64,000 nucleotides of DNA from Chalara sp. BL73 (Eukaryota > Ascomycota > Leotiomycetes > Helotiales): contig CAKJVC010000072.1 in the NCBI GenBank assembly GCA_918026815.1, forward strand, positions 1-64,000, given 5' to 3'. Of this stretch, positions 46,562 through 58,871 are shown piece by piece (positions within the stretch are counted from its first letter, which is position 1; each line of letters opens with the position of its first letter). The notes under the pieces are model-generated. The model was not told the origin of the DNA and did no database searches. It was given only the letters and a program-made list of their open reading frames with translations. Both the position numbers and the translations under genes were made by a program.

Positions 46562-48208
46562 TTAATTAGGCACTACAAATCGCACAACCTCGGTCTCCAA
46601 GGTTTCGGAATCGACCAAAACAATTTCGCCAGTTTTCGCAAACTCAGGGACAGCTATCAATCTGACTCTTTGGCCTTCTGGGCCTTCGATAAAGTCTGTA
46701 TCGAACTTAGGCTGTGAACCCACGATGTAGATATGAGGACATGAATTTAGAACAAACGGGTCATCATCTTGGAAAGGGTAGCTCCCTGGGTATTGTTAGA
46801 CTGAATAGGAATACAGATGAGTGGTAGGTGACTTACATAGAGTATCCGGAGCGGTTGGTGCGCAGCATCGCCATCTACACATAGCTTCGAGCATACTCAA
46901 TCTATCTTCACTTTCGACGTACTTGAAGACATCATCGACATTCTGTCCACCCGTCGCCAAAACTTTCCAGCCCTCGACCTCACCCTCCCAAGGATTGGTC
47001 ACCGTATCGAACCATCCAGGTAGCTGCTCTTGACCCTCACCAGCCGGGAAATACGAATATGACCTTGCTTGAGGAAACATAGCTGCGTGAATAGGCTGCT
47101 GAGGAAGGCTGATGTTCGCGGGGTCCGAAAAGCCAGGGATCAAGGTGACCGGCAAGCTTGGTAGTAAGCTCGCCAGAAAATTATCTAAGTGTGCTGTAGG
47201 CGCTGGATTATATGAGCTGGCATCATATCCATATTTTTTGTGCGCTTTTCGGGCATTGCCGATCGAGTCATGCGGCATTGCTTCGTTGTCCAGGGCAATC
47301 GAGTTTCCAGCAATGATGAGTCTGCTTATATTTGACACACTTTCTTGCACGCCGGTGTCCAATGCTTCTCCAAGCAGGAACTCGGTAAGAAGACTTATTT
47401 CTAGAGAGCCTTCCAAGCTTGTTCCTGAAAAGCCGAGGCCCGAGACGATTGCGATTTTTTTTCCGTTACCAGAAATTGGCTCGTCCATTTTTACATCTTC
47501 ACCTGTTTTAATTGGCAGCTCTGACGTATGCCAGCGCTCTGCTTGAGGTGGCAGATCTGGGACTTTTATATCCACCACCTCAAAATTGCCCTCTGCATTT
47601 TCAGTACCCATTACAGCAATAATGCACCCAGTAACAAGCATTTCCCGATCTAAGGTGTTACCGATCAGTTGTATCCTTCCGGACTCGTCCTCTAGCATCA
47701 CTGAATCAATACCTGGAGCCGAACGATATTTGTTCAGCATAGGAGGTGCCGATATCCAGTGCTGGCATTGTTTAGCACTTTTGCCAAACACTCGCGATAT
47801 TACAACTCACATCTTTCGAAATATCTTCCAAGATGTTAGGCTTCAAAGGCATATCCATATATATTGTCCCTGCCACCCAACACAATTTTCCCTGTCTAAC
47901 ATCAAGCACTCGATCGACCTTTTCCACTTGCTCCCCTGAGATCTCTAAGCCGTTCCAAGCCTCAGCAGCGCTTGCTTCCACAAATGGCTTTAGCTTGGCT
48001 AGGCGAAGAAAGTACATGTCGCCATATTGCTGCTGGTAATGCTTCTCCTTTTGGAGAGCGAAGGTATCGAGGGGTTTATAGAGAGACGGCTGACGGGTAA
48101 TTGGCTGACATTCACTGTCCCTGCTTTCTAGTTAGCATTGCTGTTAAAGATGCTAGAGTCTACCTACGAAGGACCATGAAGTAGGTTTCCCTCCTCAGTC
48201 ACTGCCAT
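46562..48208 (-). CDS. POL31: DNA polymerase delta small subunit
   Basis: Minus-strand exons 48208-48168, 48120-47811, 47761-46837 and 46785-46562 (introns 47, 49 and 51 bp) give 499 residues. The OB-fold region has YGDMYFLRLAKLKPFVEASA and RVLDVRQGKLCWVAGTIYMD. The phosphoesterase-like domain has KIAIVSGLGFSGTSLEGSLE, LIIAGNSIAL, DLPPQAERWH, LIPGFSDPANISLPQQPIHA and LATGGQNVDDVFKY. The last exon ends in CPHIYIVGSQPKFDTDFI and EGPEGQRVRLIAVPEFAKTG. This is the B-subunit of Pol delta (yeast Pol31, S. pombe Cdc1), also shared with Pol zeta. The calcineurin-like fold is catalytically dead in this family. Residue count matches the family. Confidence 0.95.
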
Positions 48209-49105
48209 TGTGAATAAGCGTGCATAGAAAAGTCTCGACTAGACTCATGTGTAGATAAAATGGAAGACGCGTCGCGTAAAGTGCTTCGCATGCCCAGCCG
48301 ACTCTCTTAGTAAGCACTGTAGTACACGTATTCTAGCCAATAAAGAGCCAAGACATGTCAAACGGGAATGCCTCCGTATGTTGATCGATGCAAAGGAAAA
48401 GGCTTAAACAACCTCAGCCACTTCGACGTTTATCCAGAGAAAATAGGCGCTCAAAACTTGCTTTATTGACTGTATATCTACCCGAACTCGTATGTACTTT
48501 GGTGGTGCCTCTAAGAAATTGGTTATAAAGGATATTCCAAATATAGCATTTCAATGACACTCGTGTAAAAGTATATAAACCCTAGTTCCTGGCTTCTCAT
48601 GTGTAAATATCATTGATACATCCAACTATTTAAACGTCACAATGTTCAATTGATGTCAAATTCAACCACATGATTTCTCAGTCTTGAAAGAGACTTTCGA
48701 GAACAGAGTTCCCTTTATAAACGGAACCACAGCTCGTGATCCTTCTCATTGCTAAATGTATGGAATGCCTTGAGACATTGAAAATCGGCCGATTGTACCC
48801 CAACTTTTGCGGTAAATATATCCTCAAACATTCCTCGCCAGCAACACGCCAACAGTCTTCTCCACAATCTTCTATCCTCGGCAGCTGGAATGTCTGTACC
48901 ACATGCCCTTTTCCTTTGCCTCCATACCTCCGCAACTATTGGTTTGCGTCTTATAGCCAGGCTCTTCTCCTTCTTCAACTTTACTCTTCTCTCCATTCCC
49001 TCACTGAAGAACACAGTCTTTACCGTCCATATCCACATTCACCAAACAAAATCATCCAACCAGCTCTCCAAACCTCCAAACAAAGCATTCATAATACAAA
49101 ACACG
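48209..49105. other. Divergent intergenic region
   Basis: 897 bp between POL31 and the small GPI-type gene start. Includes both promoters; the last 300 bp before 49106 are pyrimidine-rich and unusually C-rich on the plus strand, as in many highly expressed fungal promoters. No gene supported. Confidence 0.5.
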
Positions 49106-49457
49106 ATGTCTCGCTTCCAGGCTCTGATTATCTACCTCGCGCTCTTCATCTTCACCATCTGCGTCTCAGCAGCGTCAAATGATACCTTCTCTGCGTGAGC
49201 CTCCAATTTTCGTTCCATCTATATTCGTTTTCCTTTCGCTTCTCTTCCCATCCCCCGCCACAACCTAATGCTTCCACAGATCAACACAAACACCCTCGCA
49301 CAGCCCAACCCGCTCGACATCCTCCAAACCCACAGCCACCGGCTCCGACTCAGGCAACCTTCAAGGCGGTTTGGGCGTCCCGAACGCCGAGTTCGCGCCT
49401 GCGCTTTTAGCAGCCATGGCTGTCGTTGGCCTGGGAGCGTTTATTGTCGGACTTTAG
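49106..49457 (+). CDS. Very small GPI-anchor-type cell-surface protein
   Basis: Exons 49106-49194 and 49280-49457 (intron 85 bp) give 88 residues. Residues 1-22 (LIIYLALFIFTICVSAA) are a signal peptide. A Ser/Thr/Pro-rich middle (STQTPSHSPTRSTSSKPTAT) is a likely O-glycosylation stretch. The C-terminus PALLAAMAVVGLGAFIVGL is a hydrophobic tail ending the protein after small residues (NLQGGLGVPN), as in GPI-attachment signals. Mature length would be only about 45 residues. Probably plasma-membrane or wall-attached. Small Ser/Thr GPI proteins of this kind are common in Pezizomycotina and hard to name. Confidence 0.75.
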
Positions 49458-49997
49458 GCCCAAGGTCTAGAATCTTGAATATGTTGCAGATCTGGAGGCA
49501 GGAAGGAAAGCTGTGGTGTGGGATATGAACATGATAAACGGAACTTGTAACTTAGGATTGGTGTCAGGGCTAGGCGCCATTCGTTAAGAGATTGTATTGA
49601 AACTTAGAAGTACCTCAAGACCACAAAATGGAGCCATTCGACAAAATTGCGTGAATCTACTCTAGGAAAGCGAATAAAAGAATCTAACATAACATAGCTG
49701 AATCTATATTGGAACATTGTTTAATGTTACAATCGAGCTCTTCATTCTATATCAGTATATATCAACAAAATAACTGAATTTATACAATGCCCATCGCTAT
49801 GCAATACCGAAAAAATGGAACTTCAATATAAGAAAAGCTATAAAGCGACGGCAGGGTCATGCATCGTTCGGTCGAATCTTTCATGAATATGCTAAGGCCA
49901 ATCATCCATTTTCGCCATGGAATTTTTTTTTTCTAATGAGTTTATAGTCAGGTGGTGCGCTACAGAATCGTGTTCTGGGAATTCCTTGCTTACCACA
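49458..49997. other. Convergent intergenic region
   Basis: 540 bp of AT-rich sequence between convergent gene ends. A T-run lies at 49923-49932. Nothing else seen. Confidence 0.5.
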
Positions 49998-52900
49998 CTA
50001 AAGTAGCCCCAACTTCTTCTTATCACAATATCCAGGCACCTTTGGCGCATCAGCACCACCGACCCAGCTTATCACTATTGAAATGTGTGTTAATATATGT
50101 TGTCGACAAGAGACTCTGTAATCAAAATGCTTACCTGTAAGTGACGTCGTATAGACCATAACAACCAGGCCGAAAATGCAGAGTGCAATATCTGCTATTT
50201 TCCAATACCTATTCTTCGCAACAGATCGATAATGGAGCATTGGCTATGGTCCTTAGCTTTAAAGCGTGCAATACGTGAAGGCGACTTACTGGATAGATGT
50301 ACACCAATGGGACACACGCGAAGCTGCCCACAATAGCAACGAATTTATCAAGATCATTGGCCCCTACCCAAGCAACACCCGCGCAGAAGATAACAAAAAA
50401 GAACCGGAAAACATTTTTTTGCCATTTTATGAATGGGTTATACTTTCCACTCTTGGTGAAGAACTCATTTTCAGTAATCTTAATTGCCGGGAAAATCTGG
50501 AGAGGCGTCGAAAGAAGAATAGCGCAAGAGTACAAAAATTGCACTGCATTGACGAATTTGCTGTCTTGCGGAAGGTTAAGGAGGACCACAGTCTCGGTAT
50601 GCGACCCGTAAGCTGCATAGGAAAGAGCTCCCATCGAGATAAAGACTACAGTAATGATGACCATTACTACTGCCAAAACAGCAGGGAATTGCTTATGATT
50701 CTTCATCGACTCCTGGATAGGAAGAATCAATCCGATCCCTTCGAATGTGAAAATAGCTGTTCCAATGAACAAAGTCCAGTCATTACGATTGAAGTTGACA
50801 ATGTCTGATATTCCACCTTGCTTGGCAATGGTGTAAATATCGTAATAGTAGAGATAGATCAATCCAATAAGGATAAATGCGTCTGCGATCAGAGCTGTAA
50901 ATCCAAGCTTTGAAATGTCCCGGAAGAGAGACAACGGGAGGAAGAAGACCATCTGAGCCAAAATCAGGGTAGGGATGGGGATTGGCTCCGCACAGTCCAT
51001 CACAGCCCGGAAGAATGCTTGGAGGTTTTCGGATGTGAAAACGATGTACGCCGCGACAAACCCAATCTGACTAATAACAATTGAGGAGAGGATGACAGTC
51101 CGCATCCAGTTTCCGTATAGAATACCACCAATGTCACCAAACGATCCTTCCACCGCAAGTCGACTGTTGACAAGCAATACAAAACAGTAATAGCTTAAGG
51201 CGGCAACAAAGAGTAAAATCAGATTACTGAAGAGCATGCCACCGTTAAGGTAGGCCTTTGGAAGGAACAGAACTCCAGTACCAACGAAGGATTTGAGCAG
51301 CAACATTGCCGCTCTAGTAGGGCCACTCGTCCCAGGAACACGCGCTGCTTTCCGTATTCTTCGTATGCTCGGTGTAAGTAAAGCACTTCCTTCCGTGGGG
51401 TCTCGGTCTTCATCATCGCCTGAGTGATCCCCAGCATCATCAGTATCGGCTACAAAATACTCGTGTGGCTGAAGATCTTCGTCGTCTTCTTCAAGCTCTT
51501 CTCCTGCAAAATGACCATAGAGTGTCAGGAACTCAATGAAATTATTTGTAAGCAATTGTGGCTGCCTTTTTCTCAGGCCAGGAGCTTGGCCATTCCCGTT
51601 TTCAACAGTTGTCGCTGCAACATCCTCTGCAGTGCGTCGTAGAAAGTTTCGTCTGAAGCCACCAGGCATTTTGATGGAACCAATGTCCATCGCTTCACTC
51701 TCCGGTTCGGGTCGAGATATATGGAAACTCTGACTGCGACCTACACGTGCTCGTTCGCCTTCCGACCACTTATATATAGGCCGTGTCACATCCCCACCCT
51801 GCAAACGCAAACTAGAGAACTCATCGTCATCTAAACCAGGTGCGGCGTCAAACCGTGCTTGCTTTGCTCTTTCTGCCGGCGATCCAGCGCGAAAAGATAT
51901 CTTTATGTAAATATTAGCAGAACGCACTATGCTGACATGTAACTTATAGGTTTCACGATCAAGTTCACCTGGAGGAAGCATCTTTGATACTTCTCCCGGA
52001 CGAATACCCTTAGATTCGAGATCTACTAACCGATTGACCAAATATCGACTCATTCTCTCCTTTTGGTTCGGGTTGAATCAGATGTCTCCGTACAATTTCT
52101 GGGCTGCTTAAAATTAGCACATGTCTCAGCTGAGTTTACAACCAATAACGAAGGAAGAGGTAAATCGTAGTAACCAGAAGAAAAACCTTGTTATTCACGA
52201 TCAAGAGAATATATGATGCATCAGATAGTGGAATATTGTGGAATACTCACTCTTCGTAAGCATTTTGAGGCGGAAGTCCTGGCGCTCCTTGGATAGTCCT
52301 AGATCCCCTTTCGAAAGAACCATAGATACTTTGAGACTCAGAGCCCTGTAGTTGTATCAGATTCCCTGTGGTTGCTGGTGACAGTGGCCGTAGTGGAGGA
52401 GTCCCAAAGTTCGGTGGGCCTTGACCGAAAGAAGCTGATAGGGCGGCAGTGAGTGCCGATACGCCTGAGGCTCCTTGTGTAGGTAATGATGTGTGTGGTG
52501 TTGCACCAGCAAGAGGAGTGAGGCTTGGAGATCGCTGCCCTGACGGGAGTTGTCCTTGTGTGGGTATCTGCCGGACTGGAGGGGTGCGTGGGGTTCCTGG
52601 CTGTTGGCATATTAGCATATGCTCTTTGAAAGAAAACAGTGACCCCCTAAAGAAATTGAACAAGCAAGATTGAGCGAAGATGCTCAGATAGAAGGACTCG
52701 CAGAGAGGTAGTGCTAGTGTGCTATGTATATCAAGCTCTCAGGACGATGGACTGAACCGCGCCGGCATGACAAGACTCGCTGGAGATACCATTGTTCCCC
52801 AGGGTTACTTCCACTGCATCTGAATACTTGTTTCTCACCAAGATAGAAATCTGCCACACGTACTATGCTATGCGAAGGCACTGGGGAGGCCAGTCGGGCT

Positions 52901-53010
52901 GTCGATGCTGCTCTCGGACTCTCCGACAGGCGGCTCACAGACGGAGACGAAGCCATTGGGACTGGCAAAGGTCGAGAAGGGGACACCCTGTCTTTCCTAG
53001 GGGTGGACAT
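49998..53010 (-). CDS. AVT3: Vacuolar amino acid transporter, Avt3/Avt4 type (AAAP family)
   Basis: Minus-strand exons 53010-52864, 52600-52251, 52054-50290, 50243-50135 and 50074-49998 (introns 263, 196, 46 and 60 bp) give 815 residues. About 400 N-terminal residues are Ser/Pro-rich and acidic, with MSRYLVNRLVDLESKGIRPG at about 167-186. The Aa_trans domain begins with GPTRAAMLLLKSFVGTGVLF and LPKAYLNGGMLFSN, then about 10-11 hydrophobic helices. These include IQESMKNHKQFPAVL, the conserved loop before a late helix, and YIYPPMLHYRSVA across the fourth junction. Yeast Avt3/Avt4 export neutral amino acids from the vacuole. A long soluble N-terminus is normal for this subgroup. A stretch at about 51906-51952 might be a short intron but gives no in-frame alternative, so I kept it coding. 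Confidence 0.9.
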
Positions 53011-54312
53011 TATCGTAGATGTGTGTCCATAGAAGGTTATGCTGTCGATTTCGAGTTATCCAGATGACAGGGCTTTCTGTGTATATATGCATCAGTACCA
53101 GTGTCCTTGAGTGATGAGAATGTTACATGTGTGATGGCTATCAAGCTGTGGTTACCTACATATATGTATGCTTATAGGTCAAGCTAAGCAATAACCTGAC
53201 TGTCTCTCGAAAACTTCTGTGCTGCGGCGTGTTTCTGTCACCTGGCACCTGGATGTCTGACTATTGATAAAGCTTTGTTTGGCAGGTACGAGATAATGAT
53301 AGATACACTCCATCTTAGACTTTGGAGCAATTTCTGCCTGCTTCAATTTGGTAGGCTAAACTTTGCTGCATCCTTGCTTCGCAAACTCCAGCCTTATCAG
53401 TATTCTGAGATATTGAGTAAGCCTTAAGTGTTTTTTCTGCAGAATTTGGTTCAATCAACATATGGCTCTTCAGTTGGCGTTTGATCAGAAGGATAACAAA
53501 TATCAGATGTCATTTGCATGAGTCAGCTACAACCAGAAAGCGGTGAATCAAAAGTGGATGGTGGTGGGGGGCCTCGAGTCAATTTATCAAATTAAGCATG
53601 TGAGCTGAACTGAGCCTATCAAACCAACATGATAAGGAATTCTTATCACCAACTATGGCCCTGTCGACAACAATCGATTTGTTCGGATGCCAGCCCTTTG
53701 TTTGTGTCTTGAGTGATCTTGAGGTTCTATGCAAAAATATCGCTCTACTTAATATTTGAGTTATTTCATGAGATATTCCCGCGTCTTCAAATGGCTTTGA
53801 AATGCAGCAAATCGTGTAAGGTGCAGAGACTTTCTCGCTCCTCTGGCCGCTTGCCATGACGTTAGGGTGACAGGGATACAACCTCTAGGTTCTTGTCTGA
53901 GCTAAAAGGAATTCATATCCCTCCACCAGCACACATACTTCCTTTAACTTCTCGTTGCATTGAGTGATGCCAGGTTTCCGCCATACCGCCTTTTTTTTTC
54001 AAGATTTTATGTCTTTGAAAATCACTCTTACTTTTAGGCGTCTGGTCTCGGTTCTGTCGCGTTTCACATATTCTCCCCACTTGGATAGTATTGTATTGGC
54101 AAAGATTCAATATTCACCTTACTAAATGGACTCAAAGGGGCTGGTTGATTTGTTCAACAACCAGGGCTCTCTGGCTGAGAAATAGGAGGCTGAGTTTAGC
54201 CAAAACTACTATTGCTTAATTTTTGTAAGTTTATGTAATTGTTTCACTAGTAAACAAACATTGACAAACATACAGTAAAGCGAAAAAAAAAGTAATCGCG
54301 CACTTTCACAAC
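53011..54312. other. Divergent intergenic region with MITE-like copy D
   Basis: 1.3 kb between the divergent AVT3-type and SLC12 genes, holding both promoters. A CA/TA-rich stretch (TACATATATGTATG) lies at 53156-53169. MITE-like copy D occupies the SLC12-proximal end. Confidence 0.5.
54173..54294 (+). mobile_element. MITE-like element, copy D (right end missing)
   Basis: Begins GGCTGAGAAATAGGAGGC, matching the left TIR of copies A and B. It continues with a GTAAGTTTA segment, a TTGTTTCAC segment, an AAACATTGACAAACATACA block and AGTAAAGCGAAAAA, which parallels the interior of copies A-C. No right TIR is found before an A-rich run that ends about 20 bp before the SLC12 start codon. It is therefore truncated or internally deleted, and would sit in the 5' UTR or core promoter. 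Confidence 0.6.
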
Positions 54313-57300
54313 ATGTCCCACCCCGCCCAGCAGAATCGTGGACATTCCAGCTTTCAGGCCAGAACGGCAACAGATACTACGGGAGAATTCAATGGACATC
54401 ACTCAATGGCGGCAGAGGATCTCCCAGACCGGCTAGAAACGACAAACGAGCAATCGAATCCTTATGAGCCAGATACAAATGCCTCAACTACTACTCCACA
54501 GGAGTATGCCTTTACCAAGCGCTTGTTCCATATAAATAGAGATGGTTCGGAAAGTAAAGTCCGAAGGAGGTCGGTGAGCGGGAAACGAAAACACTCCGCA
54601 ACCCTAGGAGAGGAGTCTTTGACGGCCCAGATACATAATGATGCAAAGAAGTCAAATGGGCCGTTGGCGCCGAAACCAGGACTTGGCCCTCGACCCATCG
54701 GAGGAGTTGATAAGCTAGGAACGTTTTCAGGCGTATACGTTCCGACTTGCTTAAACGTACTTAGTATTCTGATGTTTTTACGGTTTGGCTTCATACTCGG
54801 TCTGTAATCTTGAACATAAACCCAAGCATGCACTAACCCATAGGGCAGGCCAAGGAGGAGTACTCGGCATATTTGGCATGCTATTAGCAGCATATTCCAT
54901 AAATCTAATCACTACTTTTTCGCTCTCAGCAATTGCATCAAATGGAACAGTTCGTGGTGGAGGGGCGTACTACCTTATTTCTAGGTCCTTAGGGCCTGAA
55001 TTTGGAGGATCGATCGGAGTCGTCTTCTACCTTGGATTTGTCTTCAACACTGGTTTGAACGCTGTTGGTTTGATAGATTGTATTGCCCTGAATTTTGGTG
55101 CTGAGACTGGCAACTGGGTAAATATACTTCCCGAGGGCAAATGGTTTATGTATTTATGGGCCTCCATCGTACTCACTATTTGTACGGCGATCTGTTTAGC
55201 AGGGTCTTCGATTTTTGCGCGAGCTAGTAATGGCCTCCTGGTAATACTTTTAATTGCTACACTGAGCATTCCGTTCTCGGCTCTTGTAGTGTCACCATTC
55301 GAAAGTAGGAAACTTGGGATCGAATACACTGGCTTAAGCCTTAAAACTTTTGGGGGCAACCTCAAACCACAACTTACGAGAGGTGCCGCTGGCAGTCAAC
55401 TCAAGGGCAAGGAGACATTTCAAGACTTATTTGGAATTCTATTTCCAGCTACAGGTAAGCTAAGTCTGCGCTGAAGTGTGATTTCCTTGTATTGGAGAGG
55501 AGGCTCAAGAGCCATCCCGAGAACCTGGACCACCTGTTTGTGTCGTACTTTTAGCTCTCAAGATCTGCTCCCGACCTCCTAGCTCCTACGAGTATAAATA
55601 AGTACTAATTCCCCGAATGACAGGTGGTATCTTTGCAGGTGCTAGTATGTCTGGAGATCTCAGGAATCCTAGTAGGTCTATTCCAAGAGGCTCACTATAC
55701 GCCCTTGGAACTACGTTCGTATTATACGCTCTCGTCATTCTTGCGATGGCGGCAACTATCACAAGAGCATCTTTTGTCAGGAACTCCAATGTCATTCAGG
55801 ATACCAATATCTCTGGTCTTGTAATTCTCGCAGGAGAGTTTGCCAGCGCCTTTTTCTCAACATTAATGGGTGTTATTGGATCAGCGAAGTTGCTACAGGC
55901 AGTTGCAAGAGATAATCTACTTCCTGGATTTTCCATTTTTGGGCAAGGCACTGAAAAAGGTGATGAGCCAACTTATGCAATAATTATGACCTACATTGTT
56001 GCACAAGTCACTATGCTATCTGACCTCAACCAGATCGCGTCTTTTGTGACAATGACATATCTAGTAAGTGCCGCTGATATTCCGCGGGTTGAAATGGTGA
56101 CATAATGCCCTGACACGATTGCAGATGACCTTTTTAGTAATGAACCTGGCATGTTTCTTACTTAAGATAGGCTCGGCACCTAATTTCCGCCCGTCCTTTC
56201 ATTTCTTCAACTGGCAAACAGCGCTCGCTGGTTCAGTGGTTAGCGGAACAGCAATGTTCTTCGTTGACGGACTTTATGCTACTGGCTGTGTTGGCATCCT
56301 TGTAGTTCTCTTCCTCATCATCCATTATACAAGTCCCCCGAAAAGCTGGGGCGATGTTTCTCAAAGTCTGATCTATCATCAAGTCCGAAAATACCTTCTC
56401 CGGCTAAAACAAGAGCATGTCAAGTTTTGGCGTCCTCAAATACTGCTATTCGTGAATGATCCACGCCGACAGTATAAGCTCATTCAATTCTGCAACTCTA
56501 TGAAAAAAGGCTCTCTCTACATTCTTGGTCACGTCATAGTGACTGATGACTTTGGAGGCTCAGTCCCAGAGGCGAGGAGACAGCAAGCTGCATGGAGTAA
56601 GTACATCGACTTCTCCAAGATCAAGGCTTTTGTAAACATTGCTATCTCGCCTGCGGTCGAATGGGGCACACGGAATATTGTGCTTAGTGCTGGATTAGGA
56701 GGGATGCGACCAAATATAGCTGTATGTCTTGATTAACATTTATGCTCATCTTTAGTCGATACTTGAGTTATGTCAATGAAAGCGAGCTAATCGGGGAACT
56801 CATATAGGTCCTTGGATTCTACAATCTTGACGACATCAGGAGGAGCACGCCTTTGATCGAGATAGAATATGAACCTACAGCAACTGGTGAAAGGGATAAC
56901 TCAGAGCAGCTATTGCAAAAGAAGTCAAGCCAAGAAATCAAGAGTGATAGGATTACCGGAGACTTACCTACAGATTCGTGCAAGACAGAAGCAATGATGT
57001 CTATGGCCAGCTATGTGACTGTCCTCGAAGATCTGTTATTCAGACTACAAATAAATGTCGCCGTAGCAAAAGGATTCCAAGCTTTGGAGTTTCCAGACAC
57101 GAACAATGATAATAACAAGAAGTATATTGATCTATGGCCAATTCAAATGTCAGCCGAGATCTCAGCAGAAGGAGACACGAAGCAGAATATACTTACAACC
57201 AACTTCGATACTTGTAAGATATATCTTGAATATATGGCTAGAACTAATGTTTGATATTAACAGATACATTGATCCTCCAGCTTGGAGTGATTTTGAATAC

Positions 57301-58871
57301 CGTTCCTGCCTGGAAAAAGGCATACAGGCTTAGGGTCGCCGTATTTGTAGAGTATGAATCTGACGTAGCAGAAGAACGTGGCAGAGTGAAGTCGCTGCTA
57401 GAGAACCTAAGAATTGAGGCAGAAATCCTTGTTTTTTGGTTGGCATCGGGAGATCTCCCAAGCTATGAGATTATAGTCAATGGCAACGCTCCAGGAAAAG
57501 AGTATGAGGATGATGTCGAGGAATGCCTGAGCGGGCAAGAGTGGTGGGACGAGATTCAAAAATTGCGGGGGAATCGTGGAGCTACGTCCGCGGTAGAGGA
57601 TCTTTCAAACATCCTCTCCGCACCAAATAATTGGCCCGAGGCAAGCTTTCAACAAGGTCCCAGAGCAGAACGTGCGGAGCGCTTCCTAGGCTTGAGGCGA
57701 CTGCTGAAGAAATCTAAACGACGGCACACTATGTCTGGACTAACAAAGCTTGGAGTGAGTCTGGGGATGAGGACTTCTCGTCTGTCTCCAAATATCACTA
57801 AACAGCACGCTGCCCAGGCAAGCGCTAGTGAAGACTCGAGCAGCGAGTCTGAAAGTGATTCCGATGCCCTACTAGATTCTGAAGAGGACGGCCCGCCAAG
57901 CGCAGCTAGTGAAGGGGACGTTGACTGCCTTGAGTCCGAAGACTCTGCAGGTGAGGCACCAATTGGCCCCATCAGGCGGCGAAGGAGCCATGGTGACTCG
58001 AGTAAGTAGCTATCCCTGTTGTGTTCCCCACATTCAGCAAAATTTACTCTAGGAACAGTAGCTAATTACATTCTTTTACGCAGTGAGAGGGCCTCCGCCT
58101 TCAAAGAAGTCGACCGGAGAAAGAGAAGTCAAGATTCCGGAGCGAGTTACTAGGATGCCTTGGCTCCCTGAGACGAAAGCAACCACATCAGGCCCGGAAT
58201 TCGCCACCAGGAAGCGAACAGGAACCTCAGAGCCAAAAACTCCCCTCCCCTCTAACAAGTCTACATCACTAAAACCTTCATCCATAACATCCGGTAGTAG
58301 AGCCGCATCACTCAAGGAATCCGAAACCACACCACCTTCCAAGCCCTCGCCCATAAGTCGGCCCGCATCAGCGAGGTCAGAACGCCCTTCCCTATCTCGC
58401 CACGCCTCTCAACCCAAATTCACCAGCAAGCCTGTTCCTATGACCCGAGTTGCAACAGAGGATGGACCCGGCCCGTCTATCATGTTCACAGATGCGCCAT
58501 CCCCTCCCGTCCGCAACACCCGCTTGCCCTCAGCATACAGCGCTTCCGCCTTTCCCGACCACATCTCAGAGGTCTCAGAAGGAGGATCTCCCCAGAGCCG
58601 CACCGGAAGTGCGTATTTTACGCAGTCAGTACCGATCAGCTTTAACGATTTGCCGTGTAGGGCACAGCATCTTATTTTGAATGAACTGATGAGGCGGGAG
58701 AGCTTAAAGACAGCAGTTATGTTCACAACGCTGCCAAGCCCCGTAGAGGGGACATGTAGGAGTGAGGAAGCGAGCAAGCAGTATCTTAGCGATTTAGAGG
58801 TATTATGTAAAGGGTGTCCGCCGGTGTTGATGATACACAGTAACAGCATGACGGTCACAATGAGTTTATAG
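54313..58871 (+). CDS. VHC1: SLC12 cation-chloride cotransporter (Vhc1-like)
   Basis: Seven exons (54313-54799, 54849-55454, 55624-56063, 56125-56721, 56808-57213, 57264-58001, 58084-58871) give 1353 residues. After about 140 cytosolic residues comes the SLC12 entry KLGTFSGVYVPTCLNVLSIL. Then GTVRGGGAYYLISRSLGPEF and GASMSGDLRNPSRSIPRGSL, both hallmarks of the family, and about 12 membrane helices. The cytosolic C-terminal domain includes KFWRPQILLFVNDPRR and RNIVLSAGLGGMRPNIAVLG. The tail beyond residue about 1050 is Ser/Glu-rich and disordered. Yeast Vhc1 is a vacuolar K-Cl cotransporter. The donor of intron 1 (GTCTGT) is atypical, but frame and the GQGGVLGIFG motif require it. Exon 4 joins as GTRNIVLSAG/VLGFYNLDD. 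Confidence 0.92.

Noticed and set aside
51906..51952. Possible extra intron in the Avt3-type transporter (GCTAAT branch-like site, AAAG acceptor)
   Set aside because: No donor gives a phase-consistent removal of plausible length; the sequence is open in frame, so it was kept as coding.
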